Assembly (NCBI GenBank): GCA_038746265.1
Contig: JBCDKU010000053.1
Span: 1-18,252 of the forward strand
DNA from: JBCBKP01 sp038746265
GTDB lineage: Bacteria > Planctomycetota > Phycisphaerae > Phycisphaerales > UBA1924
Direction of reading: 5' to 3'
Length of the DNA stretch: 18,252 bases
Below the pieces are notes generated by a model. That model worked only from the letters and a program-made list of their open reading frames with translations, did no database searches and was not told where the DNA came from. The position numbers and the translations under genes were made by a program. How positions within the stretch are numbered: the stretch's first letter is position 1; the number at the start of each line of letters is the position of its first letter. Below are positions 7,375-17,000 of this stretch, piece after piece.

Positions 7375-10300
7375 TTATCGGCTGATCGCCCGCCAGTCAG
7401 CCTCAGAAGGCCAATTGCCCGGATCAGGGGCCTCACCGACAACCCGAAGCCCGACCCAGTACCGCAGGTCACCCCCCGACGGGGACGCGATCGGCGAGCC
7501 CGTCAGGCTCTCCAGCGAGAGCGACGCCCGCCGCCCGGGCTCGGCCGCCCCGGCCGGGAGCGGCTCACCGCCGAGCCAGGCGCGGAGCAGGGTCCAGGGA
7601 GCATTCAGGGACGCCCGGGCCTCGGCGACGCCGTCTGTCGTGGGCGAGAAACGGAGCTCCACGCCCGCCGAGGCGGGGACCGTGAGCTCAATGCCGCTCG
7701 CCCGCGTGCCGCTGGGGCTGAGCGTGTCCACGCGGTTGCCCGAGCCCAGCGAGACCGCCCTGCCCCCAACCTGAGCGTCCATGTATCGGTAGATCAGGTA
7801 GGACTCCCGCTCGCGATCGGATGACGGGTACCCGTCGTTGCCGAGAAGCAGCACCTGAACCCGGAGGCCCGACGCGAGCGCGTCGGCTGCGGCTCCTGCT
7901 TTCGCAAACCACGCCCGCCAGGTGTCATCTGGCAGGATCGCGTTGCCGGCAATCTCGGAGACAAGACCCGAGAGGTCGTCCCCGGGCGATGCCGCGACCG
8001 GACCGCCGTTGGTGAGTTCGCGGACCGTCCCGAACGCCTGCAGCACCCGCGAGAACGCGGCAGCATCGAGCTGGGCCGAGGAATCAGACACGAAAGGGAA
8101 CGACGCGCCCTCACTGACGATCATCTGCCGAGCACGCAGGCCCGTCGCCCGGACGTCGGCCGCGAGCGTTTCCATGCCTGCGGTGGTCAGGGAGTTCCAG
8201 TACCGCCGCGCGGGGGTCGAGGCGTCGCCCGCGAAGGCGACCGGCACCGACCCGGCGCGTGCCGCATTGAGCACGCTCGTGCGCGCCGACGCGAGGCTGG
8301 TTCCGGCGTCCCGCCAGGGACGCAGCGCCTCCTGCACGGTCGGGTCGAGCGAGCCGCCGACGAGCCGCACCCGCTCCGGGCCGACGGCTTCGGCAAGCCG
8401 AGCCGCCTCGGGGACTGCCGCGAGCGTCGGCCGCGGGAGCGAACCGAGCGCCGTCGCGATGAGCTGATCGAGCTCGGCGAGCTGCCGATTGGTCTCGGCC
8501 GCAGTCACGGAGTCGAGCAGCGTGCGGAACGCGGGCCAGTTCCCCCGCGCGGCAACCTCGAGGCGCCCCGGGATCTCGACCGCCCAGAACCGCGCGAAGT
8601 CGGTACCGAACGCGGCCGCGGCGCGGTCCACCTCTTCGAGCTCGGCGCGCCGGGAGCTGGCATCGAGGACCGACTCGGGGCTTGCCCGCAGCAGGTCGCG
8701 AGCCGCGGCGATCGCGCCGAGGGCCGAGCCTGCTGCCTTGGGATCGAACGCAGGGTCGATCCCGCTCCCGTCGATGGTGGTGCCCGGGATCGTCGGGAGC
8801 GTGACTGCAGAGCCCGCGGCGGCGACCGCCGTGCGGAGCCCAGCACCCGAGCGGAGCGGCGCCAGCGCGTTCTCGATGAGCCGGCTCCGCCTCGCCCGGG
8901 CGGCGGCGTCGAACACTGCCGCGAGCGACTGCGCCGCCCGGGCGCTCTGCGGACCGGTTCCCGCGCGCGTCTCGGCCTCGCTGATGTCGTCGGCGACCTC
9001 ACGGTCGATCGCGTCGAGAGCGCGCCGGACATCATCCGTCGCGCCGGGTGCCCGCCGAAGCGCCTCGCTCGCACGCTGGATGAGCCTGATCCGCAGGCGG
9101 TAGCTCGGCACGCCGTCAACAAGGCGGAGCTGATCGCTGCGGATGATCGCGAGGCTCGACTCAAGCGTCGCGAACGATTCCTCTGCCGACTCCTCGAGAC
9201 GGGCGCGGGCGACGGTGAGCTGCCGTGATTTCGCCTCGAACCACGCGCCGTCGTCGCCGCTCGCGGTCGCGCCGCGATCGAAGACCACGCGCATCGAATC
9301 GATGGTCTGCAGCGCCGGCTTGAGCGATTCCTCGCGGGCGCGGCGGATGAGATCGGGCGTGTCTGCGTCGAGATCGCCCCCGAGCGCCTCAACCGCTGAC
9401 GCGAATCGATCCGCGCGGTCCGCAGCTGCGTCGGCGTAGCCGAGCCATGTCGTCCGCGCGGCCTCGAAGTCCGCGACGGTCGTCGCCGACCGCAGGTTCT
9501 CGGTGCGGAATGCCAGGTCCTCGAAGTTCCGCAGCTCGTCGGCGATCTGCCTCAGGCTCAGCAGCCGCCCGGTCAGCCCGCCCGTCTCGGCGAGCCCGCT
9601 GTTCACGGCTTCGAGGTACCGCTCGAACGCGCCGTCGATGACCGCGCGCGAACTCTCCGTCCCGGCGTCAAGCGCGGCCGGCGGCCACTGCGACTCGGGG
9701 AAGCGGTCCATCACGCGGTCGGTGATCTCACGGAGCTCCTCGCGCTGCCGCTCGAACGCTGCGAACTCGTCAGGTGACCCGCGGAAGACGTGGCGGAACA
9801 GCGCCTCGAGATCGATGTCGGGCGACGCCCCGGACGCGAGCCCCGCGGCCGCGTCAGCCTCGAGCCGCGCGAGCTGCAGCAGCGCGCCGGATTCCTCGGG
9901 CTCCCAGAGAACGGCCTCGCTCTGCGCGACGCCCGCGCTGCGCTCGAAGCGCAGCCGCGAGAGCTCGACCGCGGGCTGGATCGCCGCGCCGGCGAACAGC
10001 GCCGCGTGCGCGTCGCCCTGCAGCTCGAATGGATCGGACTGCATGAGCCGCGCAACGGGCTGGAAGATCAGCGGCGTCGTGGTGGGCTTCGAGATTTGTT
10101 CCAACAGGTCGTCGTGGATGCTGAGCCGCGTGACCTCGGTCTCGCTCTCGCCGTCTTCGCCGTCCCCTTCGCGGAGCACGCGGTTGCCCGTGTAGATCGC
10201 GCCGGCGAACTCATCGAATTCGGCGAGCACCAACCCGCGACCGCTCTCACCCTGCGCGTCGCCGATCTCCTCCCAGAAGTCGCGAGGCTGCAGGATCGCG

Positions 10301-11706
10301 TCGCGGAGCTGGAGGTAGCCAACGGCCGTGAGCGCCCCGGCGATCGCCACGAACGCCGCGAGCCCGCCGATGACGGCGAGCTGACGGCTGCGCTTGAGCT
10401 TCGAGGTGTTGGTCGCCCGCGTGACGAGGCCGCGCTCGCGGAAGACCTTCTCAAGGAAGACGTCCTTGAGGAAGTAGCTGCGGTCCTTCTCCCAGATCTT
10501 GCCCTCGGGGAGCTCGTCCATCTTCATGCCGAGCACCTGCGCGAGGTCGGCGTCCAGCGCCTCGCCCTCGCGCATCGAACTCGTGAAGTAGATGCCGCGG
10601 AGGAACAGCGGCTTCTGCGACCACTCGCCCGCGACGAAGATCATTTCGAGGTAGCGCCGGAGGCGCGGGCCGAGTTCGGTGATCGCCTCGGGGAAGGCGT
10701 ACATCGCATCGACCTGCTCCGTGCGCCGCTTGTCGGGCTCTTCAGAGTGAATCGGGTCGGCGAGCAGACCGAGGCGGCGGCGGTTGAGCCGCTTGCGGAC
10801 GGTCTCAAGGTGCTCCTCGACGAGCTCCGGGCGGAACTGCTCGTCGAGCGGGGCAGGGTTGGACCAGCCGAGCATCTGGTGCTGGAGCTGGGGCTGCGTG
10901 AGGTCGTCGAAGAATTCGCGGAAGCCGTTGATCAGGTCGGACTTGGTGATGACCACGAACACCGGGAAGCGCACGCCCAGCACGCGCTGGATGTCGTCGA
11001 GCTGCGCGGCGATGCGGCTTGCCTTCTTCTCGATCTCGTCGGCGCTGTCCTTGATGAGCGAGTCGGACGGGATGACAAGCAGGAGCCCGTTGATCGGGCA
11101 GGCGGGCCGCGCCTGGCGGAGCAAGCGGAGGAATTCCTTCCACTCGTTGGTCTTTCCGGGCTCGACTTCTTCGAACATGAGCCGGCCCGCGGTATCGAGG
11201 ATGACCGCGTGGCTCGTGAACCACCAGTTCATGTTGAGCGTGCCGCCCGAGCCCTGGAGCTGGTCCTGCAACCCGGGCGGGAAGCCCACGTTGCAGTGGC
11301 GAACGGCCTCGGTTTTGCCCGAGCCGGGCTCGCCGACGAGCGCGTACCACGGCATCGAGTAGAGGTCCTTGCCGTGCTCGCGGAAGGTCGAGATGCCCTC
11401 CTCGAACCGCGTGCGGAGCTCGTCGAGCTTCGCGCGGGCCGAGGCGTCGGAGAGGCCCACCGGGGCGGCAGAGGAGTTCTCGCGGAGCGCGGCCTCGAAG
11501 GGCGAGCTTTTGGATTTCTCCATGCGGCCGATGACCGCGCCGTAGATCACGAGACACACGATCACCATGACGATCGCGATGCCGAGGATGACCTGGAGCG
11601 TCGCGGGCAGGAAGATGAAGGGAAGCGCGAGCACGGCGAGCACGACGACCGCGACGGTGACGCGGATCGCCATGGGCAGAGCGAGGAATGAGCGGAGCGG
11701 GTTCAT
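7375..11706 (-). CDS. tssM: Type VI secretion membrane complex protein TssM (IcmF)
   Basis: TssM is the large inner-membrane subunit of the T6SS trans-envelope complex, spanning the periplasm and working with TssL. The 1443-residue chain has two N-terminal membrane helices (about 14-33 and 36-58). A cytoplasmic NTPase-like domain follows, with intact Walker A GEPGSGKT (125-132), Walker B-like VILDTAG (168-174), the family stretch INGLLLVIPSDSLI (205-218) and TKSD (254-257). RGIYFTS (370-376) and the YFLKDVFLEKVFRERGL segment (411-427) are typical of IcmF. A third helix (about 442-464) leads into a periplasmic region of nearly 980 residues, mostly Ala/Arg/Glu-rich helices, with a beta-rich C-terminus. 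Most family members I know of are shorter, about 1100-1300. ATG 11706 overlaps the tssL TGA (ATGA) and follows AGGGGG at 11713-11718, six bases away. The partner lipoprotein TssJ was not recognised in this window. Confidence 0.95.
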   Translation of the reverse strand: MNPLRSFLALPMAIRVTVAVVVLAVLALPFIFLPATLQVILGIAIVMVIVCLVIYGAVIGRMEKSKSSPFEAALRENSSAAPVGLSDASARAKLDELRTRFEEGISTFREHGKDLYSMPWYALVGEPGSGKTEAVRHCNVGFPPGLQDQLQGSGGTLNMNWWFTSHAVILDTAGRLMFEEVEPGKTNEWKEFLRLLRQARPACPINGLLLVIPSDSLIKDSADEIEKKASRIAAQLDDIQRVLGVRFPVFVVITKSDLINGFREFFDDLTQPQLQHQMLGWSNPAPLDEQFRPELVEEHLETVRKRLNRRRLGLLADPIHSEEPDKRRTEQVDAMYAFPEAITELGPRLRRYLEMIFVAGEWSQKPLFLRGIYFTSSMREGEALDADLAQVLGMKMDELPEGKIWEKDRSYFLKDVFLEKVFRERGLVTRATNTSKLKRSRQLAVIGGLAAFVAIAGALTAVGYLQLRDAILQPRDFWEEIGDAQGESGRGLVLAEFDEFAGAIYTGNRVLREGDGEDGESETEVTRLSIHDDLLEQISKPTTTPLIFQPVARLMQSDPFELQGDAHAALFAGAAIQPAVELSRLRFERSAGVAQSEAVLWEPEESGALLQLARLEADAAAGLASGASPDIDLEALFRHVFRGSPDEFAAFERQREELREITDRVMDRFPESQWPPAALDAGTESSRAVIDGAFERYLEAVNSGLAETGGLTGRLLSLRQIADELRNFEDLAFRTENLRSATTVADFEAARTTWLGYADAAADRADRFASAVEALGGDLDADTPDLIRRAREESLKPALQTIDSMRVVFDRGATASGDDGAWFEAKSRQLTVARARLEESAEESFATLESSLAIIRSDQLRLVDGVPSYRLRIRLIQRASEALRRAPGATDDVRRALDAIDREVADDISEAETRAGTGPQSARAAQSLAAVFDAAARARRSRLIENALAPLRSGAGLRTAVAAAGSAVTLPTIPGTTIDGSGIDPAFDPKAAGSALGAIAAARDLLRASPESVLDASSRRAELEEVDRAAAAFGTDFARFWAVEIPGRLEVAARGNWPAFRTLLDSVTAAETNRQLAELDQLIATALGSLPRPTLAAVPEAARLAEAVGPERVRLVGGSLDPTVQEALRPWRDAGTSLASARTSVLNAARAGSVPVAFAGDASTPARRYWNSLTTAGMETLAADVRATGLRARQMIVSEGASFPFVSDSSAQLDAAAFSRVLQAFGTVRELTNGGPVAASPGDDLSGLVSEIAGNAILPDDTWRAWFAKAGAAADALASGLRVQVLLLGNDGYPSSDRERESYLIYRYMDAQVGGRAVSLGSGNRVDTLSPSGTRASGIELTVPASAGVELRFSPTTDGVAEARASLNAPWTLLRAWLGGEPLPAGAAEPGRRASLSLESLTGSPIASPSGGDLRYWVGLRVVGEAPDPGNWPSEADWRAISR

Positions 11707-12416
11707 CGCTCACCCCCTTCGCCGGTCAGCGCGTTGTCGCGGATCTGCGTGAGCTCGGTCGAGAGCGCCGAGGAGGCGCTGCGGAAGAAATACAGGTTGC
11801 CGATGATGACGCACACCGCGAGGACGACCATCGCGATGCCGATGCCCACGAGGCCGCGCGCGGGCGGCTGGACGAGGTCGGAGGTGTCGATGTTCTCGTA
11901 GGCCTCGGGGACGATGCGCGAGCCGCGGTCGGAGTCCATCATGTGCCGCAGCGAGGACGACAGCTCCGACATGATCTCGCGGAGCTCGGCGGTGTTGCCG
12001 CGCTGCGAGCCGACGAAGCCCAGCCCGAGGCAGACGTAGAGCACGCCCATGCAGTCGATCGCGTCGTCGTCGGACTTGGCGCGGACCTCTTCAAGCACGC
12101 GGAAGAAGACGTCGGGCCCGTCGTCGATGCCCTCTTCCTCGGCGAGCGGGCTCCACTTGTGGGCCCAGCTCAACTCGGACTCCATGACCATCTCGTCGCA
12201 GAACGCGAGCAGCGCGGGCTGCACGCGTTCGAGGCGGTGGGCGATGCCGTTCTCGCTGGCTTTGCGGACGAGCGTGTCGAGCAGCTCGCTCAGCTCGCCG
12301 CGGACGGCCGGCTGGGGCACGTCCACGCCCTTGCGCGCCGAGCGGTTGATGCGGCACACGCCGCGGAACAGCGGCTCGCAGAGCTCGAGCAGCGTTTTCT
12401 TCGAACCGAACCCCAT
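11703..12416 (-). CDS. tssL: Type VI secretion inner-membrane protein TssL (DotU)
   Basis: TssL forms the inner-membrane base of the T6SS with TssM and contacts the baseplate. The 237-residue protein has the DotU-family cytoplasmic helical domain: LLELCEPLFRGV (9-20), AFCDEMVMES (71-80) followed by W..KW, a GPDVFF segment (100-105), and LYVCLGLGFVGSQRG (126-140). One C-terminal membrane helix follows (about 188-211), then a short periplasmic tail ending in GEGGER. There is no peptidoglycan-binding extension. Length and topology match plain TssL. Only 49 bases separate it from the upstream gene; this gap holds a small possible stem (12438-12442 with 12449-12453). The stop overlaps the tssM start. 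No strong ribosome binding site precedes ATG 12416, only a G-run about eight bases upstream. Confidence 0.94.
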   Translation of the reverse strand: MGFGSKKTLLELCEPLFRGVCRINRSARKGVDVPQPAVRGELSELLDTLVRKASENGIAHRLERVQPALLAFCDEMVMESELSWAHKWSPLAEEEGIDDGPDVFFRVLEEVRAKSDDDAIDCMGVLYVCLGLGFVGSQRGNTAELREIMSELSSSLRHMMDSDRGSRIVPEAYENIDTSDLVQPPARGLVGIGIAMVVLAVCVIIGNLYFFRSASSALSTELTQIRDNALTGEGGER

Positions 12417-12465
12417 CGATCAGAACCCCCACTGCCGCCGCCTCGTCGGGCGGAGGCCAACCGGG

Positions 12466-13357
12466 CTACGCGTGCCCGACCTTGAGCAGCCCGCCCGCGT
12501 ACTCCGCGAACGCCTGCCGCAGCGCCCCGTCGATGTTCGACGGATCAACTTCCTTGTAGAGCTGCTCGTACTTCCGCCAGCACGCCGCCTCGACGCTCTC
12601 GTTCCATTTCTTCTCGGATTCGCTGAACCCGCGGATCTGCACGGGGTCGAGCGCGTTGAGCCGCGCGGATGCGACATCGCCCGCGCGGCTGACCGACGCG
12701 AGCAGCGAGCCCATCAGCTGGCGGAACTTCGCGAGGTCCTCGACGAGCCCCTCGCGGGAGACATCATCGCCCCGGGCGTAAGCCGCGAGATCGGATTGCA
12801 GCTCGCCCAAGCGCCGCAGCTCGCTCTCGGGCGCGAGCGAACGCCATGTCCGCCACGCGAGCGTCTCGAGCGCAATCACCGGGCCCGCCAGCATCGATGC
12901 CAGGTCCGCGGTCCTGTCGGCGTCGAGCGGTTCAGACAGATCGAGCCCGAACGCCTCGCGGACCCGCGACTCGCCCTCGGGCCCCCACCGTGCCTGCGTG
13001 CGCCGCGGGCGGCGCGATCCCCGCGGCGGCGAGCAGCGTCGCGGCCTCGCGCCGCTGATCCTCGTTCATTGAGCCCGCCGCGTCACGGAGTCGTCCGAGA
13101 AGCAGCCACGGATCGGACTGGTCCACACCCTCGACAGCGAGACCCTTGACCGCCGGGCACCGCGACTCGACCTCTGCCATCATGCGGCCGCGCTCGGATG
13201 CGTCCTCTCGGCGGATCGCGCGGGAGAGCGCGGCGGTCAGCCGGCGGGCCCGCTCGGACTGATCGCTGTCCTGCAGCTCGGCCGCCATCTCGCTGAGCTC
13301 GGCGGCAAGCACCGAAGCGCGATCCTCGATCGACCGATCAGACTGGTTCTCGGACAC
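12466..13357 (-). pseudogene. T6SS-associated protein, possibly Fha/TagH C-terminal-like, split by a one-base frameshift
   Basis: Two overlapping minus-strand frames together read as one protein of about 296 residues. The upstream part runs from GTG 13357 to a stop at 12932. The downstream part is open from 13065 to TAG at 12466, and its coding character (EGESRVREAFGLDL) begins before its first ATG at 12894. Removing one base of the C run at 12982-12986 joins them. GTG 13357 is preferred over GTG 13396, because GGGGAG at 13364-13369 lies six bases before it. The N-terminal part is helical and charged. The C-terminal part (ALETLAWRTWRSLAP, then LDPVQIRGF, then ACWRKYEQLYKEV, then AFAEYAGGLL) recalls the C-terminal domain of T6SS FHA proteins (TagH/ImpI), but no FHA domain is seen. 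It heads the tssL-tssM unit. The split may be a sequencing error, a true mutation or recoding. The family call is tentative. Confidence 0.6.
12982..12986 (-). other. Frameshift site: run of five G on the coding strand
   Basis: On the minus strand the upstream frame reads GTG GGG GCC, while the protein-like downstream frame continues as GGG CCC GAG GGC. Dropping one G gives an uninterrupted reading frame. The five-G tract would also let a glycine tRNA on GGG re-pair one base forward before CCC. The shift must lie within the overlap of the two frames, 12932-13065. Confidence 0.6.
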
Positions 13358-13363
13358 GCACGG

Positions 13364-13369
13364 CTCCCC
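13364..13369 (-). promoter_or_regulatory. Ribosome binding site deciding the GTG 13357 start
   Basis: GGGGAG on the minus strand lies six bases upstream of GTG 13357. The in-frame GTG at 13396 has no comparable site before it, so the downstream GTG is the more likely start of the frameshifted T6SS gene. Confidence 0.55.
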
Positions 13370-13629
13370 GCAAGGCTGTTTTCTCGGTCGGCTCACTCAG
13401 ACCACGTCCTCGGGCCCACGCGGGCGCGGATCGGGCCCCGGGCTGCTCAAGCGGGCATGATAAAGCACTTCGCGGTCCTTCGCCTAAACGTCCCCCGCGG
13501 GTTATGCCGCCTGCACCGGCCGGGCGTCCGCCCTCCGCCGCACCGCGGTTCAGTCACACCGCTATCGCGTCGATGCCCCTCCCGGAAGCGGGCCCGTGTA
13601 CGGCCCGACGGGGAAGGGACGGATGACGC
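13370..13629. promoter_or_regulatory. Divergent intergenic region between the T6SS-TPS operon and the lipoprotein gene
   Basis: This stretch separates two divergent genes and should hold both promoters. I see no convincing sigma-70 pair. The only AT-rich element is TGATAAAG near 13458-13465 (CTTTATCA on the minus strand), without a matching -35 box. Palindromes CCCGCGGG (13494-13501) and CCGGCCGG (13516-13523), and a five-base-pair stem GGGCC/GGCCC (13590-13606), are present but ordinary for such GC content. No further gene is supported here. Confidence 0.35.
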
Positions 13630-13634
13630 GGAGG
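13630..13634 (+). promoter_or_regulatory. Ribosome binding site deciding the lipoprotein start
   Basis: GGAGG lies six bases before ATG 13641. This favours that start over the in-frame ATG at 13596, which would also place 15 unlikely residues before the signal peptide. Confidence 0.75.
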
Positions 13635-13640
13635 TGTTGT

Positions 13641-13928
13641 ATGAATCGTCGGACTCTTGGTCTGATCTCGCTCGGTGCTCTCTCGATGACGCTCGTCGGC
13701 TGCTCGACCAGCGGCAGCAGGACGGTCCAGCTCAGCAGCGGTCTCCGCGAGACCAACGCCCGCTCGACCACCGGCATGCCGCTCGATCAGACCGGCCGCG
13801 TCGCCTACGACCGCGCCGGCTACGCGTACGGCCAGGGTGCGGGCGACGCGCTCGGCATCGCGCTGCACGCCCAGCCGACCAACGCGAGCAGCGGCACCCG
13901 CACCACGTTCGTCCTTGAGCGTGATTGA
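13641..13928 (+). CDS. Small putative lipoprotein of unknown function
   Basis: The 95-residue product has a clean lipoprotein signal: basic start MNRRTL, hydrophobic core and lipobox LVGC with the acylated Cys at 21. The mature part, about 75 residues, is polar, rich in Ser, Thr, Gly and Arg, and contains a YDRAGYAYGQGAGDALGIAL segment. I do not recognise the family. It is the only clear plus-strand gene, set between the kinase-like/FGE gene (convergent) and the tssL-tssM unit (divergent). The position raises the question of a role in the T6SS envelope complex, where TssJ is normally the lipoprotein. It is much shorter than TssJ and shows no visible similarity, so this is only a thought. It may equally be a lineage-specific envelope lipoprotein unrelated to T6SS. 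Confidence 0.78.
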   Translation: MNRRTLGLISLGALSMTLVGCSTSGSRTVQLSSGLRETNARSTTGMPLDQTGRVAYDRAGYAYGQGAGDALGIALHAQPTNASSGTRTTFVLERD

Positions 13929-13930
13929 TC

Positions 13931-13949
13931 GGGCGGCACGCAGCCGCCC
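13931..13949 (+). terminator. Stem-loop after the lipoprotein gene, possible terminator
   Basis: GGGCGGC (13931-13937) and GCCGCCC (13943-13949) form a perfect seven-base-pair stem with loop ACGCA, two bases after the lipoprotein stop. There is no T-run in either direction, so intrinsic termination is uncertain. Its place between two convergent genes makes a role in ending transcription reasonable. Confidence 0.5.
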
Positions 13950-14016
13950 CGCGGGAGGAAGCAGGAGAGACTCACCGATGGGCGATTGAGAGAGCGCCCC
14001 GACAGAATGGACCCGG

Positions 14017-17000
14017 TCACGGCGAGAGCCGGAACGGAGCGTCTTCCGCAAGCCAGCGCGCACGCCGGATGAGAGGCCATCTCAGCCGGTTCGCGCTGAA
14101 CGCCAGCCGGAACCCAAGATCAGCAAAGTCGTTGATCAACACGCGCCGCCGGTTGCCGGTGAACGGGTGCGGCGCGGAGACGGTGGCGTCGAACGGCGAG
14201 AGTGCCGAACCGCCGATCATCGACACAGCCGCGAGGCCGCCGTCGGCGTTGTACTTCGCCACGATCTCGCCCGCGTTACCCACGAGATGCCGGAAGACGT
14301 TGCCGCGCTCAGCCGTCACCGGCTCGAACCACAGCGTGCCGTCGTCGAACGGGTGCGCGGCGGCGTCACGGCCGGCGGCGCCCGCGGGCCACGGTGCGAT
14401 GCCCGCGTCGGGGTAGTCGAGGTTCGGACGCTCGATCGCGTCGTGCACCTGCCGGACCCAGTCGCGCTGCACGATGAAGGACTGATCGCGCAGGTTCCAT
14501 TGGTCGAGCGGCACGCCCGATTCGGTCGCGATGTACGCCGCCTGCCACTCCTCGGCTGTCGGGAGACGGCAGCCTGCGAGTTCCGCGAGGCGGCTCGCGG
14601 CGGCGGGCGAGACGCGCACCATGGGCGAGTCGCGCGTGATGCGGTGGTCCTCGATCATCCTGCCAGGGTCGCGCGGATCGACGAGGCTCTCGGGGTACTG
14701 CGGCGCGGTGTTCTGCAACGCATCGAGCGACGCCCCGACCTGCTCGTGACGGCGGAGCCATGTCTCGCCCGGGATCATCGAGGACGGCCGCGGCCTCCAC
14801 GCCCACGAGCGCGTGCCGATCCAGTTCTGCGAACCGATCGCGAGCGACCGCTCCTGGGCCGTCTTCGGAAGCGACTGCCACCTCATGCCATCCAACGGAG
14901 CCGTTGGGTTGGCCGCGGTCGCGATATCAACGAACATGCCGACCGAGACCTCGTCGCGCGAGAGATAGATCCGGTCGCCTCCCGGCACCTCGACGAAGAT
15001 GAACTCGAGCTGCAGCTGCGGGTCGGCGTTGCTCGGGTATGAGTACACGATCGAGCGGTAATCGATCTTGTCATCGGTCGGGGGCTCCCAGCCGACCTTG
15101 CCCGGCCCGACCTCGTCGGGCGTGTCGAACTGGCTCTCGTCCACGACCGGTTCGGCGAGCTCGCGGAGCTCCTGCAGAAAGTCCGACACGTCCGGCTTGA
15201 AGCCGCCGTCGCCCGCGGCCGCGTCGTGGGCGGTCCACGACGCCATCAGCTCCGCGCGGAGCTCCGGCTCGGAGACGCGGCGTTCTTCGGAGGCGTTGAC
15301 CTGCAGCGTCGCGAGCTCGGCGTTGAAACGGGGCCTCGCGGCGAGCGCGGAGAGATCCGCGTCGAACGTGCCGCGCAGCGCCGCCGCCCGGCGAACGTCC
15401 TCCTCTGTGCTCGCGGATGAGAACCCGCGCACCCACCGGTCCTGCGCGATCGCGTCGAGCGACGCCGTCACGGATGCACGGCGTGCGTCGTCGCCGATCG
15501 ATTCTGCGGCACCGGACACGCGGGCAAGTCCGCGAGCGTCGTCCTCGAGCTGCGCGATCGTGCTGGGCCATGCGTTGAGGTCGCCGAGCCGTGCGTACGC
15601 GGCCCAGCTCGCCGAGGCGTCTTCTGCCTCGGACGACGCGGCCGCAACGAGCCGGCTCTCGTCAGACAGCGCAAGCACCTCGCGGACGCGATCGAGCCGT
15701 TCCAGGACGGCATCCAGAGAGCGGCGTGCGGGGGCAGACGCGAGCACGTCGCTACCGCGCCAGCGGCCGTCCACGGCGTCGATCGACGTTCCCGCGGCGT
15801 CGGTCTCGTCGGGCAGGTAGAACTCGGCGAGCAGCCGGTCCGCCTCGGCGTACGCCTCCACCGCGGCTTCGGCCGACGACGCGAAGGCGCTGAGGTTCCC
15901 GCTCGCGTCTTCGATCTGTCGGTCCGTCCCGGCGGTGACAGCGAAGCGTCCCTCCGCGGCGTCCCAGGGTGTCGCGGAGATCACGTCCGCGATCTCGGCG
16001 TTGCGTCGGGCGTCGAGAGCTTCGGTCATGGACGCCGCGTCGTAGCCGCGGAGCGCTGCGGCTGGCTCGATCGTGACAGCGGGGATGCGCTCGTCAAGGT
16101 CGCGGAGGAATCGGCGGAGCCTCGACTCGCCGAGCCGCAGCGGCCTGGAGTCGCCCGATTCGAGATAGCCGTCCCGCAGGCCGCCGCCGATGGTTCGGTA
16201 GGCGTCGTCGATCGCCGGGACGCGTCCGCCGGTCAGGCCCTGCGGGCGGTCGATATCCGCGATGACCTCGCTCGGCTCGCGGCGCAGCTGCGTATCGCCG
16301 TCGGTCACGGCGTCGTCGAGCAGCGCGACGCGACGCGAGAGTTGCTGCACACGCCGCTCGATATCCGGCGCGGTGCGGAACAGGAAGTCAAGCGAACACA
16401 CGTCGGCGATCTGGTCGGACGTCTCAAGCAGCGCGTCGTCCAGATCGAAGCCCAGGCGTTCAGAAATCGGCGCGAGCGTGATGTCGGCCTCGTCGCCGAA
16501 ATCGGCGCGGAGCTTGAGCAGCTTGCCGCTGGCGTCGGCGAGCACGTCGGGCTGCTCCCAGTTGAGCCGCGGGTCAGCCGAGGGATCGATCTCGTCGTAG
16601 ACGGAACGCTTCGCCTCTTCCATCCAGCTCTGGTACTTCTCTCGGCTCGGCACCGGCGTCGCGGTGAACGACGCGACCGCGAGCGCGTCGCGGGCGAACT
16701 GCTCGCGGTGCACGCGGGGCCAGCGCGTTGTCAGGAACTCGGAGAGCTCGGTTGAGAGCCCGTTGAGCGACTGCAGCTTCTCATCGAGCGACGCCACGGG
16801 CCGGGTCGAGGCGTTCGCGCCCGCGACCTCAAGCTCGACGAAGCGTTCGAACGCGAGCAGCAACGGGTCCTCCGGCACACCCTCGGCGGGCGAGGCACCT
16901 GCCGCGGCGATCGCGTCGATCCGCGACACGAGGACCGTCCACACCGCCTCGATGCGGTCGATCGCCTGATCGGTCTGCACGACGCGGGCGAGGTCCTGCA

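Noticed and set aside
9790..11691. 633-codon plus-strand open frame
   Set aside because: It is the antisense of the well-supported tssM gene. Its composition is that of a codon shadow, with no recognisable motif.
13556..13568. Thirteen-base match to the sequence near the TpsA start (about 3211-3223, opposite strand)
   Set aside because: A match of this length within 18 kb of GC-rich DNA is expected by chance, and the copies have different contexts.
13596..13640. Upstream ATG extending the lipoprotein by 15 residues
   Set aside because: The GGAGG site and the lipoprotein signal both fit ATG 13641.
13978..13989. Three-codon reading frame with GA-rich sequence upstream
   Set aside because: It is too short to be supported as a gene and has no sign of regulatory coupling to a following plus-strand gene.
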